From Rhizobium sp. (GTDB taxonomy: Bacteria; Pseudomonadota; Gammaproteobacteria; Burkholderiales; Thiobacillaceae): a DNA stretch of 64,000 bases. Below, in pieces: positions 24,242-32,224 of this stretch; the stretch's first letter is position 1; every line of letters begins with the position of its first letter. The notes beneath the pieces are model-generated. The model made no database searches. It was not told the DNA's origin and saw only the letters and a list, made by a program, of their open reading frames with translations. The position numbers were made by a program, and so were the translations under genes. Where the stretch lies: contig JAIBEL010000073.1 of NCBI GenBank assembly GCA_019459285.1, positions 1 through 64,000 of the forward strand. The letters are read 5' to 3'.

Positions 24242-25063
24242 ATGAAAGCGGCTCAAGAAACCATAAAGACCCCTCTCATGGATCAAAACATCAAATCCAA
24301 ATTCCGATGGCCCCAATTCAACTGGCGTGGAGCCATTGCCATCGTCGGTTTTTTTGTTGCCTGGCATTTTTTCGTGAAGCTTGGCGTCCCTGGATTCAAG
24401 GATATCGCCTCGCCTTTTGATGTTCTCAATACCTTCCTGACGCGCTATATCAACAACCCGGAATACTGGAGTTCCTGGGTGTCGAGTTCCAAACGTGTGC
24501 TATACGGCTTCCTGATTGCGCAATTGCTGGGGATTCCCTTGGGCCTGCTGCTTGGAACCCGGGAGGTTTTTCATAACATGGTGTATCCCGTGATTGAAAT
24601 CCTGCGGCCCATCCCCCCGCTTGCATGGGTGCCAATCTCAATTCTGTTCTGGCCGACCACGGAGTCGAGCATCATCTTCATCTGCTTCATTGGCGCCTTC
24701 TTCATCATCGTGATCAATGTTCATGATGCAGTCAGAAGCATCAAGCAGGAACACATCTGGCTCGCACAATCGCTTGGCGCCAGCAGTGGCCAGATATTCC
24801 GTCGCATCATGATTCCTTCGGTGATCCCCTCCATTGCCGTCGGGATGACTCTCGGCATCGCGGTGACCTGGAACGTCGTGATCGCTGCGGAAATGATATC
24901 GGGCGGCAATGGACTGGGACGGCTGACCTGGGAAGGGTATGTAAGCCACACAGTCACGGTGGTCATCATCGGCATGATCAGCATCGGACTAGCCGGTTAT
25001 CTGTCGACAATTGGTGTCGACTATCTGGAAAAGAAAATGATGCCGTGGCGCGTCGTTCGTTAA
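24242..25063 (+). CDS. ABC importer permease 2
   Basis: A 273-residue permease of the SsuC/TauC class with an N-terminal cytoplasmic stretch of about 25 residues, then about six helices. Recognisable parts are LRPIPPLAWVPISILFWP near residue 120, LAQSLGASSGQIFRRIMIPSVIP near residue 173 and AEMISGGNGLGRLTW near residue 217. The last motif is the clean version of the region that carries a glycine-serine insertion in the paralogue at 47930. It pairs with the second ATPase, encoded next. Confidence 0.9.
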   Translation: MKAAQETIKTPLMDQNIKSKFRWPQFNWRGAIAIVGFFVAWHFFVKLGVPGFKDIASPFDVLNTFLTRYINNPEYWSSWVSSSKRVLYGFLIAQLLGIPLGLLLGTREVFHNMVYPVIEILRPIPPLAWVPISILFWPTTESSIIFICFIGAFFIIVINVHDAVRSIKQEHIWLAQSLGASSGQIFRRIMIPSVIPSIAVGMTLGIAVTWNVVIAAEMISGGNGLGRLTWEGYVSHTVTVVIIGMISIGLAGYLSTIGVDYLEKKMMPWRVVR

Positions 25064-25077
25064 AGGGAGACATCAGG

Positions 25078-25875
25078 ATGGAGACGATGGCACTAAGCGG
25101 AGAGTTGGTGGCGACAGGACTGCGCAAGTGGTATCACCCTAAAGGGCAGGCACCAGTGCACGTGCTTGATGATTGCTCCTTCAAAATCGAACCGGGAAAA
25201 CTCACGGTCGTGATGGGGACGTCGGGGTGCGGGAAATCAACGCTCGCCTATATTTTATGCGGCTATCTCAATGCGGATGGCGGGCAAGTAACCATGGATG
25301 GCCAACTCGTCAAAGAGCCTGGATCGAGCCGCCTCATGGTGTTCCAGGAAACGGCGTTGTGGCCCTGGATGACCATTCTTCAGAATGTCGTTTTTGGTCC
25401 ATTGGCCAAATCCAGCATCAGCAAGGAAGAGGCCACCCGAAAAGCCCTGGAGCTGCTTCGAAAGTTCGGCTTGCTGGAGTTCAAGGATAAATATCCGGGG
25501 CAACTCTCGGGAGGGATGAAGCGGCGCGCAGAGTTGGCGCAAGCCTTGATCAACAGTCCCAAGGTCATGGTTCTGGATGAGCCGTTCAGAGGCCTGGATG
25601 TCATGACGCGAGAGTTGATGCAGGAGTACTACATCAAGCTGTTCGAAGAAACCCGGCTTACGACCGTATTCATCACATCCGAATTGGAAGAAGCGATTTT
25701 CCTTGCGGATCGCATTCTGATCATGGGTGGAACGCCAAGCAAAATTACGCATGCACTTGAAGTCGATTTGCCGCATCCAAGGACTTTCGATGTTCTGACA
25801 AGCGAACGGTACCTTGAAATAAAACAAGAGGCTCTGGAAGTACTTTATGGGGACAGCATTCAGCATATTTGCTGA
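25078..25875 (+). CDS. ABC importer ATPase 2
   Basis: A 265-residue ATPase with Walker A GTSGCGKST, Q-loop VFQETALWPW, signature LSGGMKRRAELAQAL and Walker B VMVLDEPFRGLD. The switch region reads ITSELEEAIF, with serine where most ATPases have the H-loop histidine (ITHDLEEA in ATPase 1). That substitution suggests an asymmetric ATPase pair. The start at ATG 25078 follows AGGG; ATG 25087 is an alternative. Confidence 0.88.
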   Translation: METMALSGELVATGLRKWYHPKGQAPVHVLDDCSFKIEPGKLTVVMGTSGCGKSTLAYILCGYLNADGGQVTMDGQLVKEPGSSRLMVFQETALWPWMTILQNVVFGPLAKSSISKEEATRKALELLRKFGLLEFKDKYPGQLSGGMKRRAELAQALINSPKVMVLDEPFRGLDVMTRELMQEYYIKLFEETRLTTVFITSELEEAIFLADRILIMGGTPSKITHALEVDLPHPRTFDVLTSERYLEIKQEALEVLYGDSIQHIC

Positions 25876-25942
25876 CGGGTTCCTGGTCGACCGCGAATGC
25901 AGCGCGCGGTATAAATTCGCTTCGCTAATCGGAGGATTAATT

Positions 25943-27037
25943 ATGAAAACGATGTTGAAACTGATGGCTGTCGGCCTGGTGGCAAGCCTGCTAGTTGGCG
26001 GACAAACGGGGGCACGCGCCGAAGGACCAGCGAACATTACCTATGGGTACCATCCCTACTGGACGGGTGGCTGGAGCGGCGTGATCATCAAAGAAAAAGG
26101 ATTGTGGAAAAAATATCTTCCACCAGGCAGTACGGTTCGCTTCGAACCGCAGCTTACCGGCCCGCCCATGGTAGCGGCATTGCTCTCCAATAAAATGCAG
26201 ATTGGCACAATGGGCGACATGCCCTCACTCGTGGCAACGACCAAATACACGGTTTCCGATGTCCGCTTGGTTTCAGTCCCGATGTACAGCAATGGACAAG
26301 TCTGCAACAAGATCCTGGTAAGCAAGAACGCACCGCAGTTCAAGGACTATAAGGAAGCCATGAAGTGGATGACGGGTCGTCCTTTTGCCGTTCACAAGGG
26401 TACCTGCGCAAACCGCTTCGTGGAATCCATCATTGATCAGGGGGCATTCAAACCGTCCGAAATCCTCAGCATGCCAATCGAAGTGATTGCCAGTAACTTT
26501 GAGGCAGGGAAACTTGATGCCGCCGCGATGTGGGAGCCGCATGCCCGCAGACAGGTGGAACTTGGAAATGCCCGATATGTCGCAACAGGCGCACCTTGGA
26601 ATGAAAGTGATGCGGACTTCACGCTGATGCGCCAGGATTTCATCGAGCAGCATCCCCAGGCGGCTGTCGGCTGGATCAAGGCTGAGATCGAGGCAGTCCA
26701 GTTCATGGCCAAGTACCCCAAAGAAACGGCTGATATCATCGCGAAAGAGTTGACAGGCTACACTCCGAAAACTGCCTGGCTGGCACTGTATGAGGAGAAC
26801 CCTGCTTCAATCGGCGGGGACCCGGTGAATTACGTGGGCAAGATGGTCTTCGACAAGGATGTCATCAACCTGATGAACAAGGGATATGCTTTCTTGAACA
26901 AGCTCAAGGTTACCAATATGCCTGGCATGCCCCCGCATCCTATTAATGATGGCCCCGTTAAGCAAGCTTTGAAAGAGATGGGGCTTACGGCCCCGGTTGC
27001 AGTCATCAAAGGCATGCCGGAGAGCGCATACAAATAA
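25943..27037 (+). CDS. Periplasmic binding protein of the SsuA/TauA/NrtA class
   Basis: A 364-residue protein with a signal peptide (about 1-28, ending ARA). The ATG at 25943 has a CGGAGG ribosome-binding site. The N-terminal part has YGYHPYWTGGWSGVI near residue 33, and MGDMPSL near residue 93 matches binding proteins for sulfonates. The C-terminal end PVAVIKGMPESAYK is nearly the same as the end of the binding protein at 44439, so the two are paralogues. It delivers an unknown solute, probably a small organosulfur compound, to the two permeases encoded upstream. Confidence 0.88.
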   Translation: MKTMLKLMAVGLVASLLVGGQTGARAEGPANITYGYHPYWTGGWSGVIIKEKGLWKKYLPPGSTVRFEPQLTGPPMVAALLSNKMQIGTMGDMPSLVATTKYTVSDVRLVSVPMYSNGQVCNKILVSKNAPQFKDYKEAMKWMTGRPFAVHKGTCANRFVESIIDQGAFKPSEILSMPIEVIASNFEAGKLDAAAMWEPHARRQVELGNARYVATGAPWNESDADFTLMRQDFIEQHPQAAVGWIKAEIEAVQFMAKYPKETADIIAKELTGYTPKTAWLALYEENPASIGGDPVNYVGKMVFDKDVINLMNKGYAFLNKLKVTNMPGMPPHPINDGPVKQALKEMGLTAPVAVIKGMPESAYK

Positions 27038-27109
27038 TAAACACGGTGCGGTCGTGGCAATGTTATCTCGACCGTGCCGGTATTTTCATTTTTTACGAGA
27101 AGGGCAGTG

Positions 27110-27511
27110 ATGAGCAAGCATTACGCCACTTGTTCCTGGACACCTGAGGCGGGTTATCAGGCCAAGACACCTTATGGTGAAATCAAGATGTTTGAAGAAG
27201 ATGGGCATCGTGCAGTCGAGTTGATGTTGCTCGCTGCTGCGGCCTGTCTGGATTATTTTCTAGCTGAATATGTACGCGAACGTAAGCTTCCCGTGACACG
27301 GCTTCATGTGACTTGCGATGGTGAAATCAGTCCTTATCCGGAACGTGTGTCCGCGATCAGGACGACTGTCAAGATAGAGGGTGGGCTGAGTGAAGCAGAA
27401 GAACTCAAGATGGTCGGCATGTGCGAGCGTGCCTGTAAAGTCATGAACACGTTCAAGCATTCGCCTCAAATCCATGTCGCCATCGAACACATGCCTGCAT
27501 TGGCCCGGTAG
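27110..27511 (+). CDS. OsmC-like protein, first copy
   Basis: A 133-residue protein of the OsmC/Ohr-like fold. The start is the ATG at 27110, after AGGGCAG. One conserved cysteine lies in AAACLDYFLAEY near residue 46 and a second region ERACKVMNTFKHSP near residue 111 has the place of the C-terminal catalytic cysteine. OsmC-type proteins act on peroxides or thiol-containing compounds. It directly follows the importer operon and is followed 29 bases later by a lipoyl-carrier gene, so it probably works with imported sulfur compounds. Its substrate is unknown. Confidence 0.82.
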   Translation: MSKHYATCSWTPEAGYQAKTPYGEIKMFEEDGHRAVELMLLAAAACLDYFLAEYVRERKLPVTRLHVTCDGEISPYPERVSAIRTTVKIEGGLSEAEELKMVGMCERACKVMNTFKHSPQIHVAIEHMPALAR

Positions 27512-27540
27512 CAGATCGGCACATTAAAAGGAGAAGAGAG

Positions 27541-27933
27541 ATGATGCCTGCAGACTATCTATGCCATAAAGAACACCTGTGGGCCAAGCCACTAGGGGAT
27601 AACGTGGTCCTGGTTGGTGTTACCCACTATGCGCAGAATAACCTGGGCGAAGTTGTTTACGTGGAGTGTCCCAAAGCGGATACCGAGATCCGTCAGGATG
27701 TCGCTTTCGGAATCGTCGAGTCGGTCAAGATTGTGTCCGATCTCATCAGCCCTGTATCGGGAACGGTGCTTGAGGTGAACGAACAGCTGACAGCTGATCC
27801 ATGTTGCATAAACCGTGACCCGTATGGTGAAGGATGGCTTTTGAAGGTTCGACTTCCGGATAACGGTGGGTTGGACGGATTGATGTCTGCGACAGACTAT
27901 AAAAAATACACGTCAGGCTCGGACGACGCATAG
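27541..27933 (+). CDS. GcvH-like lipoyl-carrier protein, first copy
   Basis: A 130-residue protein of the glycine-cleavage H-protein / lipoate-binding protein fold. The lipoyl lysine is at residue 63 in VESVKIVSDLISPVSG. GEVVYVECPKADTEI near residue 37 and NRDPYGEGWLLKV near residue 92 are typical H-protein segments. No GcvT or GcvP gene is in the window, so a role in glycine cleavage is unlikely. Lipoate-binding proteins (LbpA) serve the sulfur-oxidising Hdr-like pathway in other bacteria, but no Hdr-like genes are visible here either. The short spacing to the OsmC-like gene supports one unit. Confidence 0.85.
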   Translation: MMPADYLCHKEHLWAKPLGDNVVLVGVTHYAQNNLGEVVYVECPKADTEIRQDVAFGIVESVKIVSDLISPVSGTVLEVNEQLTADPCCINRDPYGEGWLLKVRLPDNGGLDGLMSATDYKKYTSGSDDA

Positions 27934-28508
27934 CTTGTCGTCTGTCGATTTTTCCATCTCTCACGCGTACCAAGCAGTCCGTTACTTTTTCTGCCTGGTT
28001 TTTTTCGTAACCGTTGTGACAGTCCGATATGTATAACTATTATCTGGATCTGTCAGATACATTATTTCCAGGCGCTGGTCTGTATTGGCCGGCACTGTCA
28101 TCGCAGTATTCGATATAGGCCGATCGGCCAATATAAGCCACCTTCGAACATCGCACTGAACTTCGGTCTACGTTTTCCGGACTGCGAGTCCTTGTTGGCA
28201 GGTGCCGGTTCGAGATGCTTGGCCTCGGGGGCCTGTTTTTCACGACCCTCAATCTCACGTATTGCTGTTTTCGAGCAGGCCGGTGTTGCTCGTGCACCGC
28301 ATCCGGAACCTGAAAAAATTTCCAATGCTCATTTCTGGATACAGCGCGGTATTTCTGCCGTGGGAATGAGATTTCTCTGTATAGGGATTGTACTTAAGCG
28401 GATACGCGCTCATCCGTATGTTTTCTTCCGGCGTAATGCCCTTTAATTCAAGCTAAGGCATACGACGTCGTGTGCTATGGACTTCCACTTATTTAAAGGA
28501 GATCAAAC
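27934..28508. other. Non-coding gap between the lipoyl protein and the second OsmC-like gene
   Basis: No gene could be supported in these 575 bases. A minus-strand open frame of 75 codons at 28098-28325 exists, but I do not recognise it and codon use is unconvincing. An inverted-repeat sequence GGCCGATCGGCC lies near 28119. A T-rich stretch (TTTTTTTCG) near 28002 could end the upstream operon. An AAAGGAG ribosome-binding site for the next gene is at 28495. Confidence 0.4.
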
Positions 28509-29051
28509 ATGTCGCAAGAGACCGTCAAGGCCGCCCTGATGCAAGCCATAGCAGGCATCCAAGGCAACCCCGGTGCCGCCAAGGTGGTGTTCCGTGCCGA
28601 TACCCAGCTGGAAGAGGATGTGCGCTGCAGCGCCAAAGTGCGCGATTTCGCGCCGATCATCGTCGACGAGCCGCCCGATCTGGGCGGGGCCGATGCGGCG
28701 GCCAATCCGGTCGAGCTGTTGCTGGTCGCCCTGGGGGCCTGCCAGGAAATCATGTACAGCGCCTATGCATCGGTCATGGGCATCCAGCTCAACAGCGTCA
28801 AGGTGAATCTGCGCGGCTATCTCGATCTGCGCGGCTTGTTCGGCATGGATGCCGCCGTCCCGCCGGGCTATCAGAAGATCATTTTCGAAACTACGGTGGA
28901 CAGCCCGGCCGATATAGAGACCCTGAAAAAGCTGGTGGAAACGGTGGAAAGCCATTGCCCGGTGCTGGATACCTTGGTGCGCGCCATCGAGGTCAGCGGC
29001 CAAGTCACCCTCAATGGCCAACTTATGGAGGTAGGCGCCGTGCCTGCCTGA
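28509..29051 (+). CDS. OsmC-like protein, second copy
   Basis: A 180-residue OsmC-family protein with AANPVELLLVALGACQEIMYSA near residue 66 (first conserved cysteine) and VESHCPVLDTL near residue 146 (second conserved cysteine). The family uses these two cysteines for thiol or peroxide chemistry. It has an N-terminal extension relative to the first copy at 27110. It heads a unit with lipoamide dehydrogenase, a GcvH-like protein and a rhodanese, which repeats the OsmC plus lipoyl-carrier pairing seen at 27.1-27.9 kb. Confidence 0.87.
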   Translation: MSQETVKAALMQAIAGIQGNPGAAKVVFRADTQLEEDVRCSAKVRDFAPIIVDEPPDLGGADAAANPVELLLVALGACQEIMYSAYASVMGIQLNSVKVNLRGYLDLRGLFGMDAAVPPGYQKIIFETTVDSPADIETLKKLVETVESHCPVLDTLVRAIEVSGQVTLNGQLMEVGAVPA

Positions 29052-29110
29052 TCTAGAGAAGTCATCCACCCGGTGCCACATGGCCGGGCGGATGACGAAG
29101 GAGTCATAGC

Positions 29111-30526
29111 ATGACCAAACATATCGCGATTGTCGGCGGCGGCCCTGCAGGTTATGTGGCGGCGTCGCACGCCGCTGCAGAAGGCGCGCAAGTAACGCTG
29201 ATCGATCCGCATCCGCTGGGGGGAACGTGCCTGCATCGCGGCTGCATCCCGACCAAAACCCTGGTGGAAGTCTGCAATCTGCTCGAGAAAATGCGCCGCG
29301 CCGAGTCCTATGGCTTGCATCTGTCCGGCACGGTGGAGCCGGACTGGCCCGCAATGCGTGCCAAGGCAGGCAAGGTGATCGGCCTGCTCAATACCGGCAT
29401 CAATAGCCTGATGGCAGACCGTCGCGTGGTTCATGTACAAGGGCGTGGCCGCGTCCTGGACGGACATCGCGTGGAGGTGACGGGCCATGGCGTGATCGAG
29501 GCGGATGCCGTGCTGATTTGTACAGGGTCCAGCCCGATATTGCCGGAAAGCTTTATTGCCGACCGTGCCCGCGTAGTGACCAGCGACGATTTGTTGCATT
29601 GGGATACTTTGCCGAGATTCCTGCTTATCGTCGGGGACGGCGTCGTGGCGTGCGAGTATGCATTCATCATGAATGCGCTTGGCGTACAGGTCACCCTCGT
29701 CGCCATGGGCGAGCGTCCCTTGCCCTTCATCGACAGCGATATCTCTGCCGTCGTCCAGCGTGAAATGCGCCGGCGGGGAATCGAATTCATCAACAAGTGC
29801 GCAGTGGAAAGCCTGATGGCCATTCCGGATGGCGTGGTCGCTCTTGCAAACGACAAGGTTGTAGCCAGTGCCGAGCGCGTGCTGGTTGCGATCGGCCGGC
29901 GTCCCAACACGCATGGCATGGGTCTGGAGGAAGCGGGCGTCGAACTCGGCCCTCGAGGCGAAATCGTGACGAATGGCTTCATGCAGACCGGACTGGATGG
30001 CCTGTATGCGGTAGGTGATGTCAACGGCAGACTGGCCTTGGCGCATGCCGCCTCGGCCCAGGCGCGGCTGGCGGTGGATCACGCCCTCGGCCTGGAATGT
30101 GCACCATTGGATGAATCGGTCATTCCCTGGGCCGTGTTCACCATGCCCGAGATTGGCTGTGTCGGCATGACCGAACAGCATGCCATCGAGAAAGGCCATG
30201 CCGTCAGCGCAGGACGATTCGACCTGCGCGGCCTCGGCAAGGCGCAAGCCATGAGCGAATTGACCGGGATGGCCAAGGTGGTGACCGACCGCGTCAGCGG
30301 CCGCCTGCTCGGCGTTCATATCATCGGTGCCCACGCATCGGACATGGTTCATGAAGCCGCGGTGCTGCTACGCCAGGGCGCCACCGTCCATGCCATCACC
30401 CAAACCGTCCATGCCCATCCCACGCTTTCGGAAGCCATACACGAGGCGGCAGAGGATGCGCTGGGACAGGCTGTACATAAACCCATGAAACGAAAAAAGA
30501 CACATCATGCCGACGCATTACCCTGA
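29111..30526 (+). CDS. Dihydrolipoamide dehydrogenase-like flavoprotein
   Basis: A 471-residue enzyme with FAD-binding GGGPAG near residue 9, the redox-active disulfide GGTCLHRGCIPTK near residue 37, NAD-binding region GDGVVACEYAF near 176, GDVNGRLALAHAASAQ near 303 and the C-terminal catalytic histidine region HAHPTLSEAIHE near 436. It should oxidise the dihydrolipoyl group on a carrier protein with NAD. It does not sit next to pyruvate or oxoglutarate dehydrogenase genes. Its partner genes are a GcvH-like carrier that starts inside its last codons, an OsmC-like protein and a rhodanese, which points to a dedicated sulfur role. Confidence 0.9.
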   Translation: MTKHIAIVGGGPAGYVAASHAAAEGAQVTLIDPHPLGGTCLHRGCIPTKTLVEVCNLLEKMRRAESYGLHLSGTVEPDWPAMRAKAGKVIGLLNTGINSLMADRRVVHVQGRGRVLDGHRVEVTGHGVIEADAVLICTGSSPILPESFIADRARVVTSDDLLHWDTLPRFLLIVGDGVVACEYAFIMNALGVQVTLVAMGERPLPFIDSDISAVVQREMRRRGIEFINKCAVESLMAIPDGVVALANDKVVASAERVLVAIGRRPNTHGMGLEEAGVELGPRGEIVTNGFMQTGLDGLYAVGDVNGRLALAHAASAQARLAVDHALGLECAPLDESVIPWAVFTMPEIGCVGMTEQHAIEKGHAVSAGRFDLRGLGKAQAMSELTGMAKVVTDRVSGRLLGVHIIGAHASDMVHEAAVLLRQGATVHAITQTVHAHPTLSEAIHEAAEDALGQAVHKPMKRKKTHHADALP

Positions 30527-30902
30527 AGACCGTCTCTATCATCGCGACGCACTCTGGCTGCAACTGCTGGAAGGCGACGAAGCCTTGGTTGGAATCAATC
30601 ACCATGCCCAGGACAGCCTGGGCGAAGTCGTGTTTCTCGATCTGCCGCGCGCCGGTACGGCCATTTGCCATGACACGCCCCTGGGTACGGTCGAATCGCG
30701 CAAGGCCGTGTCAGACATGATCGCCCCGGTCGATGGCACGGTACTGGAAGTCAATACCCGGCTGCGCAATGAGCCCACCCTGATCAACAGCGACCCCTAC
30801 GGAGAAGGCTGGACGTTGCGCATTCGCCTGACCTCGCCAGGCGAGACCGGGCATCTGCACGACGCCGCGGCCTATCTCTCGCTCATGGGTTTGAGCGATT
30901 GA
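30507..30902 (+). CDS. GcvH-like lipoyl-carrier protein, second copy
   Basis: A 131-residue H-protein-fold carrier with the lipoyl lysine at residue 66 in VESRKAVSDMIAPVDG, and segments SLGEVVFLDLPRAG and NSDPYGEGWTLRI that match the first copy at 27541. The start codon lies inside the end of the lipoamide dehydrogenase gene, which strongly suggests that the two products work together. As for the first copy, no glycine-cleavage partners are present. Confidence 0.87.
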   Translation: MPTHYPEDRLYHRDALWLQLLEGDEALVGINHHAQDSLGEVVFLDLPRAGTAICHDTPLGTVESRKAVSDMIAPVDGTVLEVNTRLRNEPTLINSDPYGEGWTLRIRLTSPGETGHLHDAAAYLSLMGLSD

Positions 30903-30932
30903 ATAATTCACACCCGAACCAAGGAACATGAA

Positions 30933-31328
30933 ATGAATTTTACGACTCAGGAATTGATCGCCCAAGCCAAGAGCCACATCGTCGAATGGGATGCGGCCAC
31001 CGCAGCACGTGAGCTGGCCGCCCGCCGTGACATCGTGCTGCTCGACGTGCGCGAACCGGCCGAGTTCAGCGAGGGATGCATCGGCAATGCCTGCAATGTC
31101 CCGCGCGGCGTGCTCGAATTCAAGGTCGACCCCAGCTACCCGGCCTGCGAGCAGGCCTTATTGGATCGCAACCTGGAGATCCTCGTGTACTGCAAAACCG
31201 GCGGACGCAGCGCCCTGGCTGCACACACACTCAAGCAGCTTGGATATGGCAAGGTGATTTCGCTCGCCGGCGGCATCGAATCATGGAAGGGAAGCGGCTT
31301 CAATGCCGCTGTGCCGCAGGCTTGCTGA
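30933..31328 (+). CDS. Rhodanese-domain sulfurtransferase
   Basis: A 131-residue single-domain rhodanese with LLDVREPAEFSEGCIGNA near residue 33, catalytic cysteine in LVYCKTGGRSALAAH near residue 87 and the closing LAGGIESWKG. The N-terminal 20 residues are an extra helix. It is the last gene of the OsmC/Lpd/lipoyl-carrier unit, 30 bases after the carrier gene, and would move sulfane sulfur to or from those proteins. Confidence 0.9.
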   Translation: MNFTTQELIAQAKSHIVEWDAATAARELAARRDIVLLDVREPAEFSEGCIGNACNVPRGVLEFKVDPSYPACEQALLDRNLEILVYCKTGGRSALAAHTLKQLGYGKVISLAGGIESWKGSGFNAAVPQAC

Positions 31329-31442
31329 GAGTCTCCGTGCCGCTGGGCAAAATGTCACGCTGGAGGCATTGGGGACTTCCAATGATCCAGGCGGACGACG
31401 GGCAGGGATGCCGGCCGGGCAGGGCGACCGAGCGGTGGTTGC

Positions 31443-32147
31443 TCAGCAGCTGGGAACCAGCCCGCTGTACCGGCTGATCGGTATGCAGGCGGTTTTTTCG
31501 CCGACCGCCTGGCGATAGCCGCCTGGCCCGAAGCGGGCGATGAGGTCGGCCTTGTAGGTTGTGAAGAAACGTTTGATGTAGGCCATGCCCATGATTCCGT
31601 CGGCAGACAGTTCGTCGGTGCCCGGGTCATAGACCAGACGGACCGGCATCAGGGGCATCGGGGCCGGCCCAATCACGACCTTGGCGCCATCGGCGGGATC
31701 GTACACGCTGCCATGCGCGCAGCACACGATCCTGCCGGGGCCGCCAGCCAATTCGCTGCCGCTGGCCGCATAGCGCAGATAGGAGACCTTGGGCTGGGGA
31801 TAGCTCATCTGGTGGGTGCAGATGGCCACGAAGGCCACGAACTGTCCCTTGGGGCCTACTCCTCCCTGCCAACGGTAATCACCCTCTTCATTTTTCAGGG
31901 CGATATTCGGCTTGGCGGACCGATCTCCCAGATTGATCAAGAAGCAGGGCACACCCGCGAGTGGGTAGGAAAACACCAGCGCCTCGCCGGTGGGAATGGT
32001 CGCTCCCTTGAGCGGGGTGCCGGATTGATCGGTCAGTTTGGCGGCGGCAAATGCCTCGAAGTCGGCGGCAACAGCCATCCGGCCCCAGTTGGCCGAAGCC
32101 AGCGCAGCGCTACCTGTGCACACCTTCACGAATCCACGTCTGTCCAT
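31443..32147 (-). CDS. Tat-type exported Rieske [2Fe-2S] protein
   Basis: A 234-residue protein with an N-terminal twin-arginine-like signal (MDRRGFVKV, then a hydrophobic stretch to about residue 28). The Rieske ligands are CTH near residue 111 and CCAH near residue 143, with a long spacer of about 29 residues between the His and Cys ligands. It ends with a C-terminal extension that includes FFTTYKADLIARFGPGGYR. It lies downstream of a sulfide-dehydrogenase-like flavoprotein, so it may accept electrons from it in the periplasm. An intrinsic terminator stands between the two genes, so expression may be reduced or independent. Confidence 0.8.
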   Translation of the reverse strand: MDRRGFVKVCTGSAALASANWGRMAVAADFEAFAAAKLTDQSGTPLKGATIPTGEALVFSYPLAGVPCFLINLGDRSAKPNIALKNEEGDYRWQGGVGPKGQFVAFVAICTHQMSYPQPKVSYLRYAASGSELAGGPGRIVCCAHGSVYDPADGAKVVIGPAPMPLMPVRLVYDPGTDELSADGIMGMAYIKRFFTTYKADLIARFGPGGYRQAVGEKTACIPISRYSGLVPSC

Positions 32148-32171
32148 CTTGTTTTGTTCTCCCGCAGGAAA

Positions 32172-32191
32172 AACCGCCCCGAAGGGCGGTT
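32172..32191 (-). terminator. Intrinsic terminator after the flavoprotein gene
   Basis: An 8-bp stem (AACCGCCC at 32172-32179, GGGCGGTT at 32184-32191) with a four-base loop. Read on the minus strand it is followed by a short T run. It lies between the flavoprotein and Rieske genes. Confidence 0.75.
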
Positions 32192-32224
32192 GTATCGGTT
32201 ACCGATGAGACCCGGTATTCCGGA

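Noticed and set aside
27541-27933. Glycine cleavage H protein role for the GcvH-like genes
   Set aside because: No gcvT or gcvP gene is present and both carriers are linked to OsmC-like, rhodanese and importer genes instead.
28098-28325. A 75-codon minus-strand frame in the gap before the second OsmC-like gene
   Set aside because: No family resemblance, no convincing ribosome-binding site and no partner genes; kept only as a note in the gap entry.
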